Source of the DNA: Alitta virens
Lineage: Eukaryota; Annelida; Polychaeta; Phyllodocida; Nereididae
DNA: 64,000 bases
Reading direction: 5' to 3'
NCBI GenBank assembly: GCA_932294295.1
Contig: OW028580.1
Coordinates: 11,623,374 to 11,687,373 of the forward strand
In this document: piece by piece, positions 1 through 13,000 of the stretch
Layout: every line of letters begins with the position of its first letter
How positions within the stretch are numbered: the stretch's first letter is position 1
Notes under the pieces: generated by a model
What the model saw: the letters and a program-made list of their open reading frames with translations, nothing else
Databases searched by the model: none
What the model was told of the DNA's origin: nothing
Position numbers and translations under genes: made by a program

Positions 1-417
1 TGCTGCGGGGCTTGTTCTGAGTGACACATTTCGTTGTTACTACGCCTCTGAAGCCACAAAAAATATAATAAGGGTGGCCCAAAAATTTTTCTCTTTTCTC
101 CAAATTAGAACCCAGCATTTGCATCTAGCTATAGATGTAAGCTTTCCATAAAAATTTCAACAGAATCAAACGAAATTTAGAGGTTGCACAATGCACTAAT
201 TTTGCCTTTCAGTAACTGTCATGCTGTAGCATCCAACTCTGCATATTTCATACCAAATAACAAAAAACTGTAACCTATTCATTAAAAAAAATGTATGGAT
301 TCAAATGTCAGTCACCCCCACCACCTGTAAATACCCTATATAAACTAAAAGAATGTTCACCATCAACTGATGCCTCTGATACAATGGAGTCACGCAGTAG
401 GTTAGAAATACTGACCA

Positions 418-710
418 TCAGTGACACCTTAAATGTTAATGTCATATATGACCAGCTGCCAGAGGCAGACATAATGATGATGTTAAGGCTTGGGAGTCAA
501 CACCATGTTACACATTTATATAATGGGTGGGGCCTTTCACTTGCTTCAGCATAGACATGAGTACAAGGCACCTCAAACTTAACGTGTCTTGTGATCAACA
601 TCCAGCTGGATGTCCCTGGGCCGTCAATCGAACCCGGAACCTTCAGTAGAGATGTCCAATTTGGAATTGGCGAATACCTTAACCATTAGGCCACCCAGCT
701 GCTTTGCATA
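418..710 (-). repeat. SINE family A, near full-length copy
   Basis: On the minus strand this copy starts with a tRNA-like head. A box A-like TGGCCTAATGG lies at 683-693 and a box B-like GGTTCGATTGA at 624-634. A family-specific body follows: text around ATCCAGCTGGATGT, then the 'tctatgctgaggcaagt' and 'cccatggggtaaatgtgtaacatggtgt' type blocks that recur in eight other places in this window. It is a pol III-type retroposon, not a tRNA gene. The 48-59 nt box spacing is normal for tRNA-derived SINEs. Confidence 0.72.
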
Positions 711-715
711 GAAAC

Positions 716-1339
716 AGCTGTCAACATGTCAATAGTGAACAAATGTTTGAATGACATGCTATGTGTTTTGGAAATGTTCCACTCCACTTTCTGCTATGTC
801 ATTCCCAACTCTTAGTGACCAAATTACCCTCCCAGTTTTCACGAATTGTCATTATCGTTCAAATTTTCATGTGACATGACATGAAAGATTATGGCAGACC
901 AAGAATGGAGAAAAATTTCTAATGTAACAAAAGTGTTGAGCTCCTTGTCTTTGTATTCACCAGTGCTGTTCTGATCCTTCTTTCTCGCATCTGTACCAGC
1001 ATTCGCATTTTCTGCTGAGGATCAACTGTTGAATAGAAGAAAGCAAGGCCCACCACAACCTTACTCATTTACGACAATACTTAGTATTCGCTTAAAACAG
1101 TCACTGCTTTCTGATTGACAACTGGATTGATATAGAATTTTGCCAATCTCTTCAGCATCTGCAGATCTTTTACAGGGACTTCAGCAGTCATTCTGACAGA
1201 AACCGAATATTCCACATTCTTGTGATGGATTCATCTTGAACATCCACATCTTATAACAGTAAATACTGCATAGGTGCTTGGGTGTTAATTTTCTCTACCT
1301 GGGATAACACCAAGGAAGATGATGACAAGTTCCAGAAAC
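716..1339. other. Non-coding stretch
   Basis: No supported exon, structural repeat or RNA is visible. It lies downstream of the prohormone's last exon on the minus strand, or in unrelated intergenic DNA. Confidence 0.4.
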
Positions 1340-1515
1340 TCTCTATTATTATAAACATTTCATGGTTGGAGGGTGGGTGAATGAGGGCTTTATGTCTGCA
1401 CCTGATGGGCTTATTAGTGTAACAGCCACCCAACTAAGGCTCAACCGGGAATTGAAGCTGGGACCTAGTGGTTGGAAGCCAAGTGCAGTGCACTACCACT
1501 GACCTTACGGTTTGT
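1340..1515 (-). repeat. SINE family B fragment
   Basis: The minus strand carries the family-B body (GCCCATCAGGTGCAGA then CATAAAGCCCTC) also found at about 27150-27220 and, inverted, at about 45700-45830. Upstream of it, at about 1430-1500, is a degenerate tRNA-like head with a poor box B. The copy is old and partial. Confidence 0.55.
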
Positions 1516-2059
1516 GCATGTTGAATTGAGCTATGGTTTATTTTAATTTCCTCAACGTTGTGGCCAACCAGTGCACACCTAACAATTTGTAACTTATGAC
1601 CTATCTAATGCTGTTGTTAGATCTTTGGAGAGTTGTTAACAGTGAATTTTAAACAGCATATATGTGTCTGCATTTCAATGACGTCAATGAGTTAACGGTT
1701 GGAACTTGACATGGCGTCTGTTTAGTTTCTGCTGCATTTTCACTAAATACATCACACTTTTAGCGCTTAAAAATCAAGTCGTGTTTTGTGACTGATCCAT
1801 TCTCATGACTGTGTCTGAGGCATTGCATTGTTCAACTACATGACGCCTATACTGCATGGGAATGCAAATACTGTAAAAGTATATTTTATGGAATATTTTA
1901 AAATAAACAACAACTAACCAGCTTCATGGAATATTAAAGAAATGTCAGCAAAGACTATACACAAATATTGATAACTGCTATTAAGTAGGTAAACAGACTA
2001 ACAAACCATTACAAGCCACTGCCAAGATATTGATTCCATACCGCAGCAAGACGTGCTAC

Positions 2060-2300
2060 CTCTAAATATCCTGAATCCAAAATGGCACCCTCTGCCTCAA
2101 AGGTGTAGATGCTCTACCTTCTTAATATACATGAATCTATTTGCCCTGTTTGTGGGGGCAAAGGTCAAGAAAGGTGTCTGTACATCTATATGATCAGTGA
2201 CATAATCTAGTGCTTGTATTGCAAAGGCCGAGGTGAAAATGACCAGAGGGTGTGATAAGTGTGCATTTACTATATTTAGATCCATATTATCTATCATTCT
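2060..2300 (+). repeat. Interspersed repeat, inverted partner of 56210-56450
   Basis: About 240 bp align in inverted orientation with the inside of the MITE at 56067-56990. Shared blocks include CTCAAAGGTGT, ATGAATCTATTTGCCCT, CAAAGGTCAAGAAAGGT and AGTGACATAATCTA. This is probably a decayed, end-trimmed member of that family; its TIRs are not visible. A 69-codon minus frame across it is a by-product. Confidence 0.6.
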
Positions 2301-2389
2301 TGACATTGTATGTTACCTATTAAATCTCAACATCAATGGACTCATCCATTTAAGTCTGATTTCCCGGAAATTGGCATGGTTCATTTTGG

Positions 2390-2505
2390 TCTGAGGGATG
2401 AAAGCTTATGGAGGTTTTCCACAAATATCTGTTGGCATTCCTGAAAACTAATGTGATTTGAATTGGTACTATAGTGTTTTGACTGTTAACCTCACTATTT
2501 CTCAA
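2390..2505 (+). repeat. Dispersed repeat shared with about 28815-28965
   Basis: The blocks GGAGGTTTTCCACAAATA, CTGTTGG and ATGTGATTTGAATTGGT...ACTATAGTGTTTTGACTGT recur in the same order near 28820-28965, with an insertion there. The family is not recognised. Confidence 0.5.
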
Positions 2506-2732
2506 GAGAACAAATTGGATCTGTCAATGTTTCTGATAGCTGATTGCATTTAAAGCTGTACACTGTAATTAATTACAAAGAGGCCAATGTTAAAATATAA
2601 TATTTTCTCAAACTGTTTTAAACAGCAGATATGCAATTAAAAAATGCTACACTCACTGAACCTTTCAATTATGTATGTTAATGAAAAGAAATGAAACATT
2701 ATTATATTTTTAAAATGTGGATCTGAGTTATA

Positions 2733-2737
<5 letters not shown>

Positions 2738-2764
<27 letters not shown>
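2738..2764. repeat. (TA)n microsatellite
   Basis: An uninterrupted run of alternating T and A in AT-rich DNA. Confidence 0.9.
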
Positions 2765-2766
<2 letters not shown>

Positions 2767-3225
2767 CATTTCAAATATTTCTGAATAGACAATTGTTTAG
2801 GCTGCAAATTACAGAATACTAAAAGTATTTAGGTACTGATAATATATATTAAAAAAAAGAACTAGACAAAATTCTGTGCGACTTAATAGCAGGAAAGTTT
2901 GAAATATATTAATTTTTATTTTTATTTTATAGTATGACTAACATGCAAAGGTCTCTTTTCATAATTACTAATACTATAGATGGTGCCAGCGATTGATTTG
3001 CAGACAGTTGTGGGTAGCTAGGCAAGAATAGCGAGGATCTATGGAAAGTACATTTTATAGCAAGTTTCGGCAATAAAGACAAAGACATAAATTTATATGA
3101 ACTGTACTAATTAATTGTAATATTTTGATATGATACCTTGTCAGTATCTGTTACCTGCAACTAATACCCTTTAGTCTGTACAAAATAGATCAATTCATTT
3201 TTTTTTTTTTTATGTCTAGACTACA

Positions 3226-3495
3226 TTAACTAATTTTGATACAGGTCTCTTTTTTAAGGAGAGCTTTTCTTGTTAATGTAAAAAATTTGAAAATAAATTT
3301 ATCTAAATCTTCAATCTTCAAATCATATCCCTGGGTCCTATCATTGAAAATAATCGATAGATCTGATGTTATGCTTTCTTGCAGACTTTTGAATGTTGTA
3401 TTTTTAATTGGAAGTGATTGATTGAGGTTGAGTCTTAGTAAAAAATAAACCAGGTGATATTCCGTATCATTCCTTGATGGGGTAACTTTGGCCAT
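3226..3495 (-). other. Unassigned 89-codon open frame in repeat DNA
   Basis: This minus-strand frame begins MAKVTPSRNDTEYHLVYF and ends near LLKKETCIKIS. The first codons overlap DNA (about 3485-3560) that resembles about 19805-19950 elsewhere in the window. The phrase ACAGGTCTCTTT...GAGAGCTTT near its end recurs in degenerate form at about 3904. A T-run (3199-3211, an A-run on the coding strand) follows about 15-30 nt after the stop, as in a retroposed tail. It could be a transposon ORF fragment. A weak likeness to small RNase P subunits was considered and not accepted. Confidence 0.25.
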
Positions 3496-3499
3496 TATT

Positions 3500-4080
3500 A
3501 TATTTTTGAATAAATCTGTGTTGATTGTGCGTTACAAGAAGCTCTGTGGTGCATGTATATCGTCTATCTAGTCCATTGGCATGAAGTGCAATAGTTCTTC
3601 TGTATATGTTCTGGATTGTAGCATGTTGACAGATTTCATATTTTACAAGGTCTAATTTGGGACTATACTTTTAGTTGGAGTCGTCTTTCTTCATTATACT
3701 GATACATCTTTCTGCTTTAGAGGTACTTTCTGTCATTACTTTTACAAAAATCTTGGAGGATTGGTGAAGTTTCATCATCACTCTTTGTGCAATGCTACAT
3801 CTGTTGCTCTATGAACACATAGTTTCAGCTAATTTTTGCAAGAAGTCCCTAGTTACCAGTTACCATAAGTTCATATTTAAGACAACTATTATCAAACAAG
3901 TCTGGTACAGGTCTCTTTATAGATAGAGCTTTACATGTTTATAAAGTAGACTGATGATGTATCTATCATTTATAACGTGAAGAATGAATGCAAAACAACA
4001 GTCTAAAAAACACCATGGACATGATGTATTTTCACAAAAATGCACATCAATTTACATGAATATTATTTTATACAGTCGCA
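3500..4080. other. AT-rich non-coding stretch with dispersed repeat
   Basis: The part at about 3500-3600 resembles about 19830-19950 (shared block AATAAATCTGT.TTGATT...AAGAA). Otherwise no gene or ordered structure is visible. On the minus strand it would be 3'-flanking DNA of the prohormone gene. Confidence 0.4.
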
Positions 4081-4086
4081 TTTATT
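4081..4086 (-). terminator. Candidate poly(A) signal AATAAA
   Basis: TTTATT on the plus strand gives AATAAA on the minus strand, about 350 nt downstream of the stop codon of the peptide exon at 4435-4707. This hexamer is common in AT-rich DNA, so it is only a plausible 3' end. Confidence 0.3.
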
Positions 4087-4434
4087 GAAGCAAATGTACA
4101 GAGAAATGGGTGAATGTCAAGGTGGTCCTGCATGCATGTACAGCATGGCCTTGTCTTATAGATACACCATTCAAAAGTCACACTGTGAAGAGATTCTGTG
4201 CTTGAATAGCTGGGATTGAGCAGTATGGCAAGAGCCATATCACTATCGTCTGGTGTAAATTTATATAACTCGTTGTGGGGGCTAACACTTATCTTTAAGT
4301 CACACTATGATTGAGCCAGAAATGAAAAATAAAGGCAAAAAATATGCAGCATCTTTATATAAGAATATATGGTAATTGGTAATATAGATTAACAAAAATA
4401 TTGGTTTATATTTAAAAAAAAGTTATTATGACAT

Positions 4435-4707
4435 TCAGAGGGATAGCTTTGATCGTTTTGAATGAATAGAGTCCAGCACAGTTCTATCAAATAAAGCTGG
4501 GTTCAGGGAAATCTCTTGCAAGTTCGCCGCGAATTCCGAGTCTCGCCTTTTGCGAGAGTTCTTAAACATGGAGGCGGCCAGGAGAGTTCTGATGTCAGGG
4601 CGTTTCCTGCGGCGACATCCGAAACAGAAGAGGTCAAGGTCACAGTAACACCGGTCCCTCTTTTCCATTGGGGAACTCCTCAGTCCTGGTGGAACCTTTT
4701 TACTGTC
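4435..4707 (-). CDS. Last exon of a secreted prohormone with an endothelin-like four-cysteine peptide
   Basis: On the minus strand the exon opens after a strong acceptor (TTCATTCTTTTGCAG, AG at 4709-4708) and runs 90 codons to TGA. Residues 1-17 end in KR. They are followed by a 14-residue peptide, DRCYCDLDLFCFGC, then RRRKR, a typical furin or prohormone convertase site; a further KRR and KR lie downstream. Cys spacing is CxC-x5-C-x2-C; vertebrate endothelins are CxC-x7-C-x3-C, also cleaved at basic sites. This exon has no signal peptide. The exon at 35947-36162 supplies one on the same strand and in compatible phase (0/0), giving a 162-residue precursor with the peptide at about residues 90-103. 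The basic-site and cysteine layout is seen; the endothelin relationship is inference. It could be an unrelated disulfide neuropeptide. Confidence 0.7.
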   Translation of the reverse strand, partial: DSKKVPPGLRSSPMEKRDRCYCDLDLFCFGCRRRKRPDIRTLLAASMFKNSRKRRDSEFAANLQEISLNPALFDRTVLDSIHSKRSKLSL

Positions 4708-4759
4708 CTGCAAAAGAATGAAAGTGACATTAAGTGTAAGGCTATACAATGTTAGCAAA

Positions 4760-7250
4760 GGCCACCAAAGGACCTATTCTTGTTTACCCTCTCTCTCTAA
4801 ATAAACCCAAAAAAATTCCCCTGGAGAATGCATGATACCCCACAGATAGCCAAATCGGGACAATATTGTTTCATTATTGATTGCCATGGGTTGCCGAAGT
4901 GCTGATGTCGCAGCAGTGTCACATCTTGGTTTCCCAGTATCATTTCAGAAAAGATTTAGTCAAATACGTCTGATTTCTATTAGACAGTTGTCACATATGT
5001 CTAATGTGGGCCACCCAGTTAGCAACAAATTACTAAGGACTAAGTGGTCATTCATTTCAAAAAGAGACCTCATAAGCTTACTGCAGTCTTAGTTGTTAGT
5101 CACAAGTACGAGTAAGATCATGTCTAACTTGGTAGACTTTTTTGTCTGTGGCGGTATGCTATTGTCTTTCTAAGACCGGTAAAAATGTCTAAGAAAGTTG
5201 CCCATTTAGCCAACTTTCTAGTCTGCAGGATTTTTTTGTGTACCTTTTGCTTAGTTGTTTTACCATTAAGCTATAAGGTGATGATATAATACCAGGATCA
5301 ACCACACTGGAAACATCTTTCAACTAAGACCTTATCTAGCAAGCTGGGCAGTTTAATAGTCAACATCTTGTTCGGTGACACATTTTTTTACTAACAAACG
5401 AGTCATATAATGACGAATGGAATTCATGACATGGTCTAAGGCTGACCAGCTGATCACATAGCTCAGGTCTGGTTGGTTATCTTGCTGAAAGCTTTAAAAT
5501 GACTGGTGTTTGAATAATTTGTCAGTTGTTTCTTCAATCTGAGAGGGCAACCTATTCGTTCTATTTGACTTCGGGATCAGAAGAATGGAAAGGAGACCAA
5601 AAGCTGCAGATCTGACCAGATCTGAAGGGCGGTAGCATGGTGAGGCCATTCAACAGTGGATGACGCAAATAAAACAAAACTCCTACACACAAACTTTATC
5701 AAATTTAAGCGCATAGAGTTTTTTGTGACACTTAATTTATTTTATGTAACCGAATAAAGACATAGGATGCACTGCAGCAAAACCCACAGCGAATGATCGC
5801 ATACTGATGCACAAGCACCACAAAGATTGTTCAAGAAAACCTCTGAAACAAATGTAGTTAAGCATCTGGACATCACCCTGAGGAGCGACCAACTTGTCTA
5901 AGGTGACCAAAAACCACTAAAATCATCCTTTAAGGACGCTTTAATGACATGTGCAACCATGCAGAACGATCATGATCACAGATGTCTTAGTTTTTTTATA
6001 TCTGGCGTCTAGACCTATCACACAATATGACTGTGACTAATATTAGCTTTATCAATGCCAGATATTTATTACAAGCAGTCTCTCTAATCTCTGAGAGATA
6101 TTAGGTCAAATGCGAGACTGATAGGAGATTGGGATCTGTAACATACATAAATGTTTTAACAGTTTGGTTCGGTAAAAAAAAAAATTAATAAATCTCTTTG
6201 AAAGATATATATGAAATCTTAAGATTACATATATTATGTAATTATTTTGTAAATAATGTCAGATGAAGAAAAAATATTTTGTCTAAATTTCTACTATCCT
6301 GACAATTACAACTTCATGATTATTCACACAAATAAGCTCTACAGTGATCATAGCTTTAGCCAATTTCGGATAAAGTCCTCAGTTACCATATTCAAAATGC
6401 ATAAATGAATTTAGACATAATTCAATCAGTAACCATGGAATTGTACTGTAGCATAACAAGCTAAACAACATCCTTTTGTTATACCTGGGCCTAGGCCTTT
6501 AACAAGTATAGAACTATCATACTATGTTCTATGAAAGACCAGGTATATTTACGAACGAACGTCTGAGGGCTGAAAATATATGGGTCAACACGGCAGCAGC
6601 GTAGGCAGCGTAGGCAGGGAGGGGGATACACGGTTTCACATAATAAAATTCTCCAATAACTGTTGGGGGTACAGCTGTAAATTACACAACATTAGAACCG
6701 TAATACAAACGTGCAACTTACAAACCAAATTTGACGAAGATCTGACCAATAGAAGCGGAGAAAAGTTTGATTATAGTACAAATTCAAGCCTGTCAAAATC
6801 CCTGATTTGTTGACGTCGTACAAATCATCCCTAATAAGCGCAGCAGCCAGCGTAATCATGGAAGGGGTTGCCTACGCTATTATATATACTTTAAAAGGCT
6901 GTTGCTCCCCTAATATTCGTCTGATTTTCGCAAATAAAAACTGAATTGGGTAGAATTTATATCTTAGTTCAAACGCTAGATGACGGTACTTTTTTATCTT
7001 CAAAATGGTTCGTGAAAACAGAACAAATTAGTAATTATATTATATAGTGTACTTCGGTGGCATATAACAATGCATTTCGTGGTCTGATGGGCAATCCAAG
7101 GATATTGTAGTGCTAGTCTGATAGATAAATAAATGTAAAATTCTGAGTAGAGAATGGAGTATACAAGGCACAAACATTGGTCTTAAAGAGGCAGTAGCCA
7201 TCATACTGTATTAAAGTGTTTACATTGTAGGCCTAGTGCTGCTGGCATTC
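4760..7250. other. Non-coding stretch
   Basis: Read on both strands, nothing here passes as an exon and no terminal repeats are evident. Short open frames (around 4877 and 6580) have no splice context or protein likeness. Confidence 0.4.
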
Positions 7251-7779
7251 TACACAAAACACCAGGTATCTATTCTTTTTTTGAAAAAGAATATTCTTGT
7301 GAGTAGAACTTTCAGGAATGCTGCCCTAAAAAATTGAAGCATTTCAAACCAGTTGGTCTGTTCGACATGCATTGGGAGGGCAACAATTCAACTCCAGTCA
7401 AAATTTTTATTTATTTTTTAATATTATTAGTATGTTTGAATGTCATTAATATCTACTGTCAACTTTCTTTATACAGAAGCTTCTTTTTTTATAAATTATT
7501 TTATTGTATTTGCATTCATTCCATTTCACATTGCCAGATATCTATTCTTTTTTTTTAATGAATTTTTCTTGTTAACTCCATTGTTAAAACAAGGTCACAA
7601 TGGCACTTGACATTCTATGAAAGCTCACTGATCAAGGAACTGATGAGTAATTGTCATTCAATTTAACTGAATAGTGGTCATTGCCAAAAGCCATTGTTTA
7701 TTAAGCAGAGATATGAAAATGATCTATCGACTCTTAAATTCTATAACTGCTGTCTTTGCTGAGTGTGGAGATGCTAATG

Positions 7780-8006
7780 TCAGAGTTCTGCTCCAGAAAC
7801 GAATACATATTTTTTTTCTATTTTTTTCCAAAGTTTTTGACATAACTGACAAAGGTCAATGTGTCAATCAAAAGGCACTGCTCTGCCATATAGAGTATTA
7901 CTATATAGTATTACTGTACAACATTTCGTAAGAGTAAGTGCAAACAAGTGTTACTCCCACTGGTGATAACAATAACCCTCTTCGAACTTTATTCGCTGAG
8001 GGTTAA
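7780..8006 (+). repeat. Solo right arm of the foldback-like element
   Basis: The run GAGTTCTGCTCC, TCAAAAGGCACTGCT, CCATATAGAGTATTACT, then CGAACTTTATTCGCTGAGGG and TTAA matches the right ends of the two elements ending at 52839 and 55062. No left arm is visible nearby, so this is a truncated copy. Confidence 0.7.
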
Positions 8007-8574
8007 AGATACAAGTAACATACAACCATTCATAAATTTGTATTGTAACATCTGTTACCTTGAGGCGCTTGGGTTTGGTAAGCAGAAAAATGCAATAACT
8101 CCATTAATGGCCTTTATGCAATATTCAATTTGACCTTTTCTTGCTACTAAGATACACTAAGATACACCTACTCCATTACCTGTTTAAATTTGTATTGGCT
8201 GCATGACCGTACAAATTCTGTTGTTTTTGAGCCACATCTTAGTCCCGCACCATATCATTGCAAACTTGTTATAAATCTAGATAAATTATTACCCTACTGG
8301 TTTCTTGTTGTAAACATTGCCAGATTAAAGAAACGGGTTCTCACAAAGGCCTACCATTCTTAGCCTAATATTCAGGGATCTTTAGAAGAAAAAGGGTCAG
8401 TTGTTTGTAATGTTGAGGTGTATTCATGTCATGACAGCTGTACGTAATATTTTATTTAAATGCATTAGTCGAATATATTAACTATTATCATGATATGATC
8501 ATGATACATATGTATTAACAATAAAGGACAATCGAAATTCATCTGCAATGGAACCTCCCCATAAAGACCCTTCT

Positions 8575-8770
8575 ATTGGCCTTAATAGTGAGGTGGTCTC
8601 GATAGAGACGTAACATACAATGTCAGAAATATAAATATGCCAAGAGTTTGATGATCTAAAAATACTCTTGATTAAGTGATATAAACAGCGAGGTGGTCTT
8701 AAGGCGGGGTACGTAGTATAACTGATGCCATAAATAACTCCTTTACAGGGCCACCTCACTATTACACATT
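8575..8770. repeat. Small inverted-repeat element with GAGGTGGTCT motifs
   Basis: TAATAGTGAGGTGG at 8583-8596 is matched in inverted orientation at 8751-8764, and a third GCGAGGTGGTCTTAA lies between (about 8690). The motif is shared with the TIRs at 38296 and 39499 and with about 45640-45670, so this is probably a short internal-deletion derivative of the same DNA-transposon family. Confidence 0.45.
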
Positions 8771-9479
8771 AGACCTAGTTACAATAATGGTCTTAAGAAA
8801 TTAGTTCAGTACTTAGTATTTCAACCAAAACGTAATATGAAAATGCCAGAATCATCCGGCCGAAGGCGATATTTATATGACCGCAGTGCAGTCAGTGGCA
8901 AATGCAGACTAGTACACTGCGCGGTTATATAGTGCGGGCGTGGACTTCTATGGCAGCACAATAACAGAATCTTCTCGATCCACAATCATTGCTTTTGCCA
9001 CCACCAACCCCGTCTTAGATACCTCGCCTAATATTTGGTCTATTTTCGATCTGTACGGAATCAGTATGAACTATACTACATATCAAAATGATGGACTGCT
9101 GCTCTGTTACGTAAGATCACTTTTAAAAGTTGGCCACGATGCTTATCTGCCTTATCATAGGCATTTCTCGCTTAATATTTGGTCTATTTTCGATCAGAAA
9201 ACATGAAATAAAATCTTATCACTGGTTGTTTACGTGGGACTGATCAATTTTGATGTCTACAGCCCAGGGGCGTCGATTTCTCTTGACGGTTGGGGGGATG
9301 TAGGCCTACTTCGTCTGTCCCACTGTGACTTTTCCTCGCTCGTACAAGTAGCAGCAGTGAATGCGCGGTCACTCACTTATCAGTACAAGTCTATAAGTTT
9401 TGGCATATGTGATATCAAGTGTAAAGCTGTTTAACAAAGCACATATGTTCCAAAACAAAAGTGTGTGAAAAAGGGTAAT

Positions 9480-9966
9480 TTTCATTTGTGAATTTCAGGG
9501 GGGGGGATGATTGCATTGATCAACATCGAGTATCTCAAGTTAGATTTGTAACTTATTATTAAAGGGTTTATTGTGAAAAATTGTTGAAAAATCGGGAATG
9601 GTCCCTTTTGCAGTGTAAGATTCAATCATCAGGAAAAGTCCTCCTTGGTGGCAACACTATTAGAAGAAAATTATTTTAGTATATTTTGAGGTTATCAGCA
9701 TATATTTAACCAAAAAGATAATCATTGCAATTTTGTTTTAAGCGAAATTTATTTATATTTATGAGCAACGCGTTGAACAACGGCAAAGACATAATTATTT
9801 TTGGCATACCATACCACAAGATACAGAGATTGTTCTTCCTCTGCTGTCTGAAAGGACCACTTTATTTTCTGTTCCATATCTTAACACTTTGTCCCTTTAA
9901 TACTAAGACATTTGCCATTTCCTTTTGACAATTTTGCTAGCTCGTTCATTCCATCTCTATAGTCCA
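9480..9966 (+). repeat. Left part of dispersed repeat C, split by an Academ-like element
   Basis: The sequence from about 9520 to 9830 aligns with 43355-43575 (ATCTCAAGTT.GATTTGTA, AAAGGGTTTATTG, TTATCAGCATAT). The right part of the same repeat resumes at about 14560. The transposon at 9968-14214 sits between the two parts. Confidence 0.6.
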
Positions 9967-9967
9967 T

Positions 9968-10042
9968 GGGCTAGAAAGTGAAAACCTCCCCCTTTTCGCA
10001 ATCCCCCTAGTTTTCTTCCTGGATGTGTCCACAACTCATTTC
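9968..10042 (+). repeat. Left TIR of Academ-like copy 1
   Basis: Pairs in inverted orientation with 14120-14214. The inner 30 bp are nearly identical, and the outer part differs mainly in C-run length. Confidence 0.82.
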
Positions 10043-10079
10043 TTACCTTTGTAGGAATTAGATCATACAACAAGTGACA

Positions 10080-13000
10080 ATGGCAGAAAGTTCAATCAGC
10101 TTAGGAGAGAAGAAGGGTCCCAAAAAGAAAGCCTCAACAAAATGCTCAAAACTGACTGGTATCGTACATTTTTCTGAGCAGAGGACTGATAAACACATTC
10201 GCACTTAATCCAAAACTGGCTTTGATATAATCAAAGAATCTGACAAACTGCGCCAAGGCAATGTGAATGTGACAATGGAAAATATGTGTGCACACATACC
10301 TATTGAGTTCAATAAATATGTCTATGGAGCACACAGGAAATGTTATCAAAAATTTACGAATCTTGGTCATATCGAAGCCAGGAAACGACAACATGTTGAA
10401 CAAGTGGATGAAGATGGACAACATCAAAACGGAAGCGATTATCATCCTCAGCAATTTTATTTCCTTCAGATCAGTGCCTTTTTGTGGAAAAAAAAACAAG
10501 AATACAATCCAAGAAGAAATCACAGTATCTGACAAAATGTGTAACGAAAACTGCAGCCAAGGCTATCCAGGAGGCCGCAGAGCAAAGAATTGACTTTGCG
10601 TTACTAGGGAAGATCAAAGGCGTGGACCTGTGTGCGCGAGAGGCACATTATACAGTGTTGCTGACATTTATGTCACATCTGTTATATGGGAAACCATATA
10701 AGGATATTGCAGGAAAACTGGAGCGACTAGTGGATTCATATGCTCAAGATATATGTTGATGGCCAAACATGTCCTTCTTGGAGTTACATTGAGGCACATG
10801 ACAGGAAGTGCTAAGCTGATTACACTCCTTAATTGCTTTGGACACTGTCAATCATATTCCCAAGCGATGGAACTTGAAACAGCTATATGTAACTAAATAA
10901 ATACAATGGAATCCTTGCTTCCAATGACCATCTCATCTACTATGAAGACAGTTCTTCACTTTAGCTGGGACAACTTCGATATGTCGGAAGAAACGCCATC
11001 AGGGGCTGGAACAACACACGTAGCACATGGCATAGTCCTTCAAGAGGCTACAGCACTGGTGGTGACCAAGACGAACAGCATCTACCTCAAGAGCAACAAA
11101 CGAATAGCAAAGACAGATCAATTCATTATGAGGAAAAAGAACCGCCCCCTTGTTTTGTCAAGGGTAGGAAAGAGCCTTATCTCACAGTGGAACATGTTTC
11201 TGTGAAGATTCCAAATTCACTTGAGCAATCCAAGGAATCTGACTTTTCATGGACAATTGCACGGTTGTACAGGTCAGATGATCAGAGAGTTCCTGGATGT
11301 GCAGGATGGGTATCATTGACTGAGAAAACCTGAATATGTTAGGTAGGTTATATGGTACCGATACACAAGCCAATTACTGATAATGCCACAGTGCAGCAGA
11401 TTCTCTGCATATCCCAGCATGCACCACGGATGTGGATCAGGAGGTCAGAATCATAACTTTTGATCTAGCAGTAGTGATGAAGGCATATTCCATTATGTGG
11501 CAAAATCCATAACAATATAGAGATGTTCTAGTGAGGATAGGAGTGTTGGAGTTTTGGGGAAGATGATAGCTGGAACAGGATTTGAGGACATTATCATCGA
11601 AGATGGTGTTTGTGCTAGTGAGTCACCAGAACAGCTTCTACTTCAAAGCTCCTTTGCCAAGAGTGAGGACATAAGTACATTCACTGCAAGCTTGCAAGAG
11701 AAACTTGACATTCTCATTCAGTCGCCAAGTCCAGCAGCGTGAAATGACTTACTTTCAAGTGACTGTTTCAAAGAACTGTATCTGGAATTCTGTGCTTTCA
11801 AAAATAGCATACAACAGGCAAAACAGCTGCTTTCTGGCTGAACTATATGGAGAGAGTTGCTTTGCTCCTACGGTTTGCCAGAGCAACAACTGATCTTGAC
11901 TTGCATATTGCCTCATTGTGGGATATGTGCTCTGCTTTTGTTGCCTACAATCATAACTACTATGCACAATATGTACCAGTTTACCTCCTTACCTTGATGA
12001 ACTTGTCAGACACTCACCCTGGAGCTGAGGATTTGCTTCGAAAAAATGGATTTAGTGTTTCCCGATCATATGTTCGATCTTCAAGGAATCCCATGGACCT
12101 CACAATTGAGGAGACCATTAACAGGCATGCCAAGTCACACTGTGGCATTGTTGGTTTCAGCAGAAATCCTGCCATCCTCAGAGACTGGACACATGTCAAA
12201 ATCAGAGTCAGATGTTCAGTCTCTTCTTGAAGCATTTAAGGGATTTGTGAATCCTTTCCAGATTGATGTCAAGGACAAACTGTTTTGTCGTTCTTCTGGA
12301 GCACCAGCAACTTGAAAGATTGAGTCTGATTTGCTGAATGCTGATGCAATTGGAGAAAAAGCCTTCAGTGCCTTTGTTGAAGAGAGACTTGTAAAAAAGT
12401 CTGTGAGTTTCTGTCAACCCATTTCAAGGAACACTTTGAGCACATTTGCATCTTTGAAGGAAAACAAGAAGGTCACAAGTGCAACTAATAAACAAATTGA
12501 GATTAGAGCTGAAAGAAACCTATTTGGACAACTACCTTTCAGAAGAGAACAATATCAGTCTCGAGTAAACACTCAACTACCAATTGGCACCAATACCCTG
12601 GGCACTAGCAACAGCTGATGGTCATCCAGTTAGGACAGACAAAGCCAAGTTACTCCATTTACTGGAGTGTGGTGCGACAGCTCCTGAGACACTGAAGATG
12701 GAAGATTCAGTGTATATCATAGATGGCAATGCGATCTTACAAGCTCTTGTTGGTACCTTTGAGCAACTTGCAAAGAAAGTCTTTGAGCTTCTGTAAGATT
12801 TTGTTACAGACACCTACAAAGAGAACTCAATCAAAGGATTTGAACAATCACATCGTGGTGAATCACAGACATACTTCATCCAAGGACCAAATACCAAGAT
12901 ACCACGTGACTGGAAATCGTTCATGAGCAATGGTTCAAACAAAGAACAACTGGCCAGATTGTTACTGTCCGAGTGGCAAACAGACAAGTATGCTTACAAA

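Noticed and set aside
2097..2306. 69-codon minus frame with hydrophobic start
   Set aside because: The DNA is an inverted copy of part of the MITE at 56067-56990, where the frame is not preserved.
3226..3495. 89-codon frame as a small RNase P subunit-like gene
   Set aside because: The resemblance is weak and limited to a helical pattern. The start lies in repeated DNA and there is an A-run shortly after the stop.
6820..6900. Minus-strand TATATAA plus ATG as a first exon for the peptide gene
   Set aside because: The ATG is only about 27 nt from the TATA word, the encoded start is not a signal peptide and no donor follows in frame.
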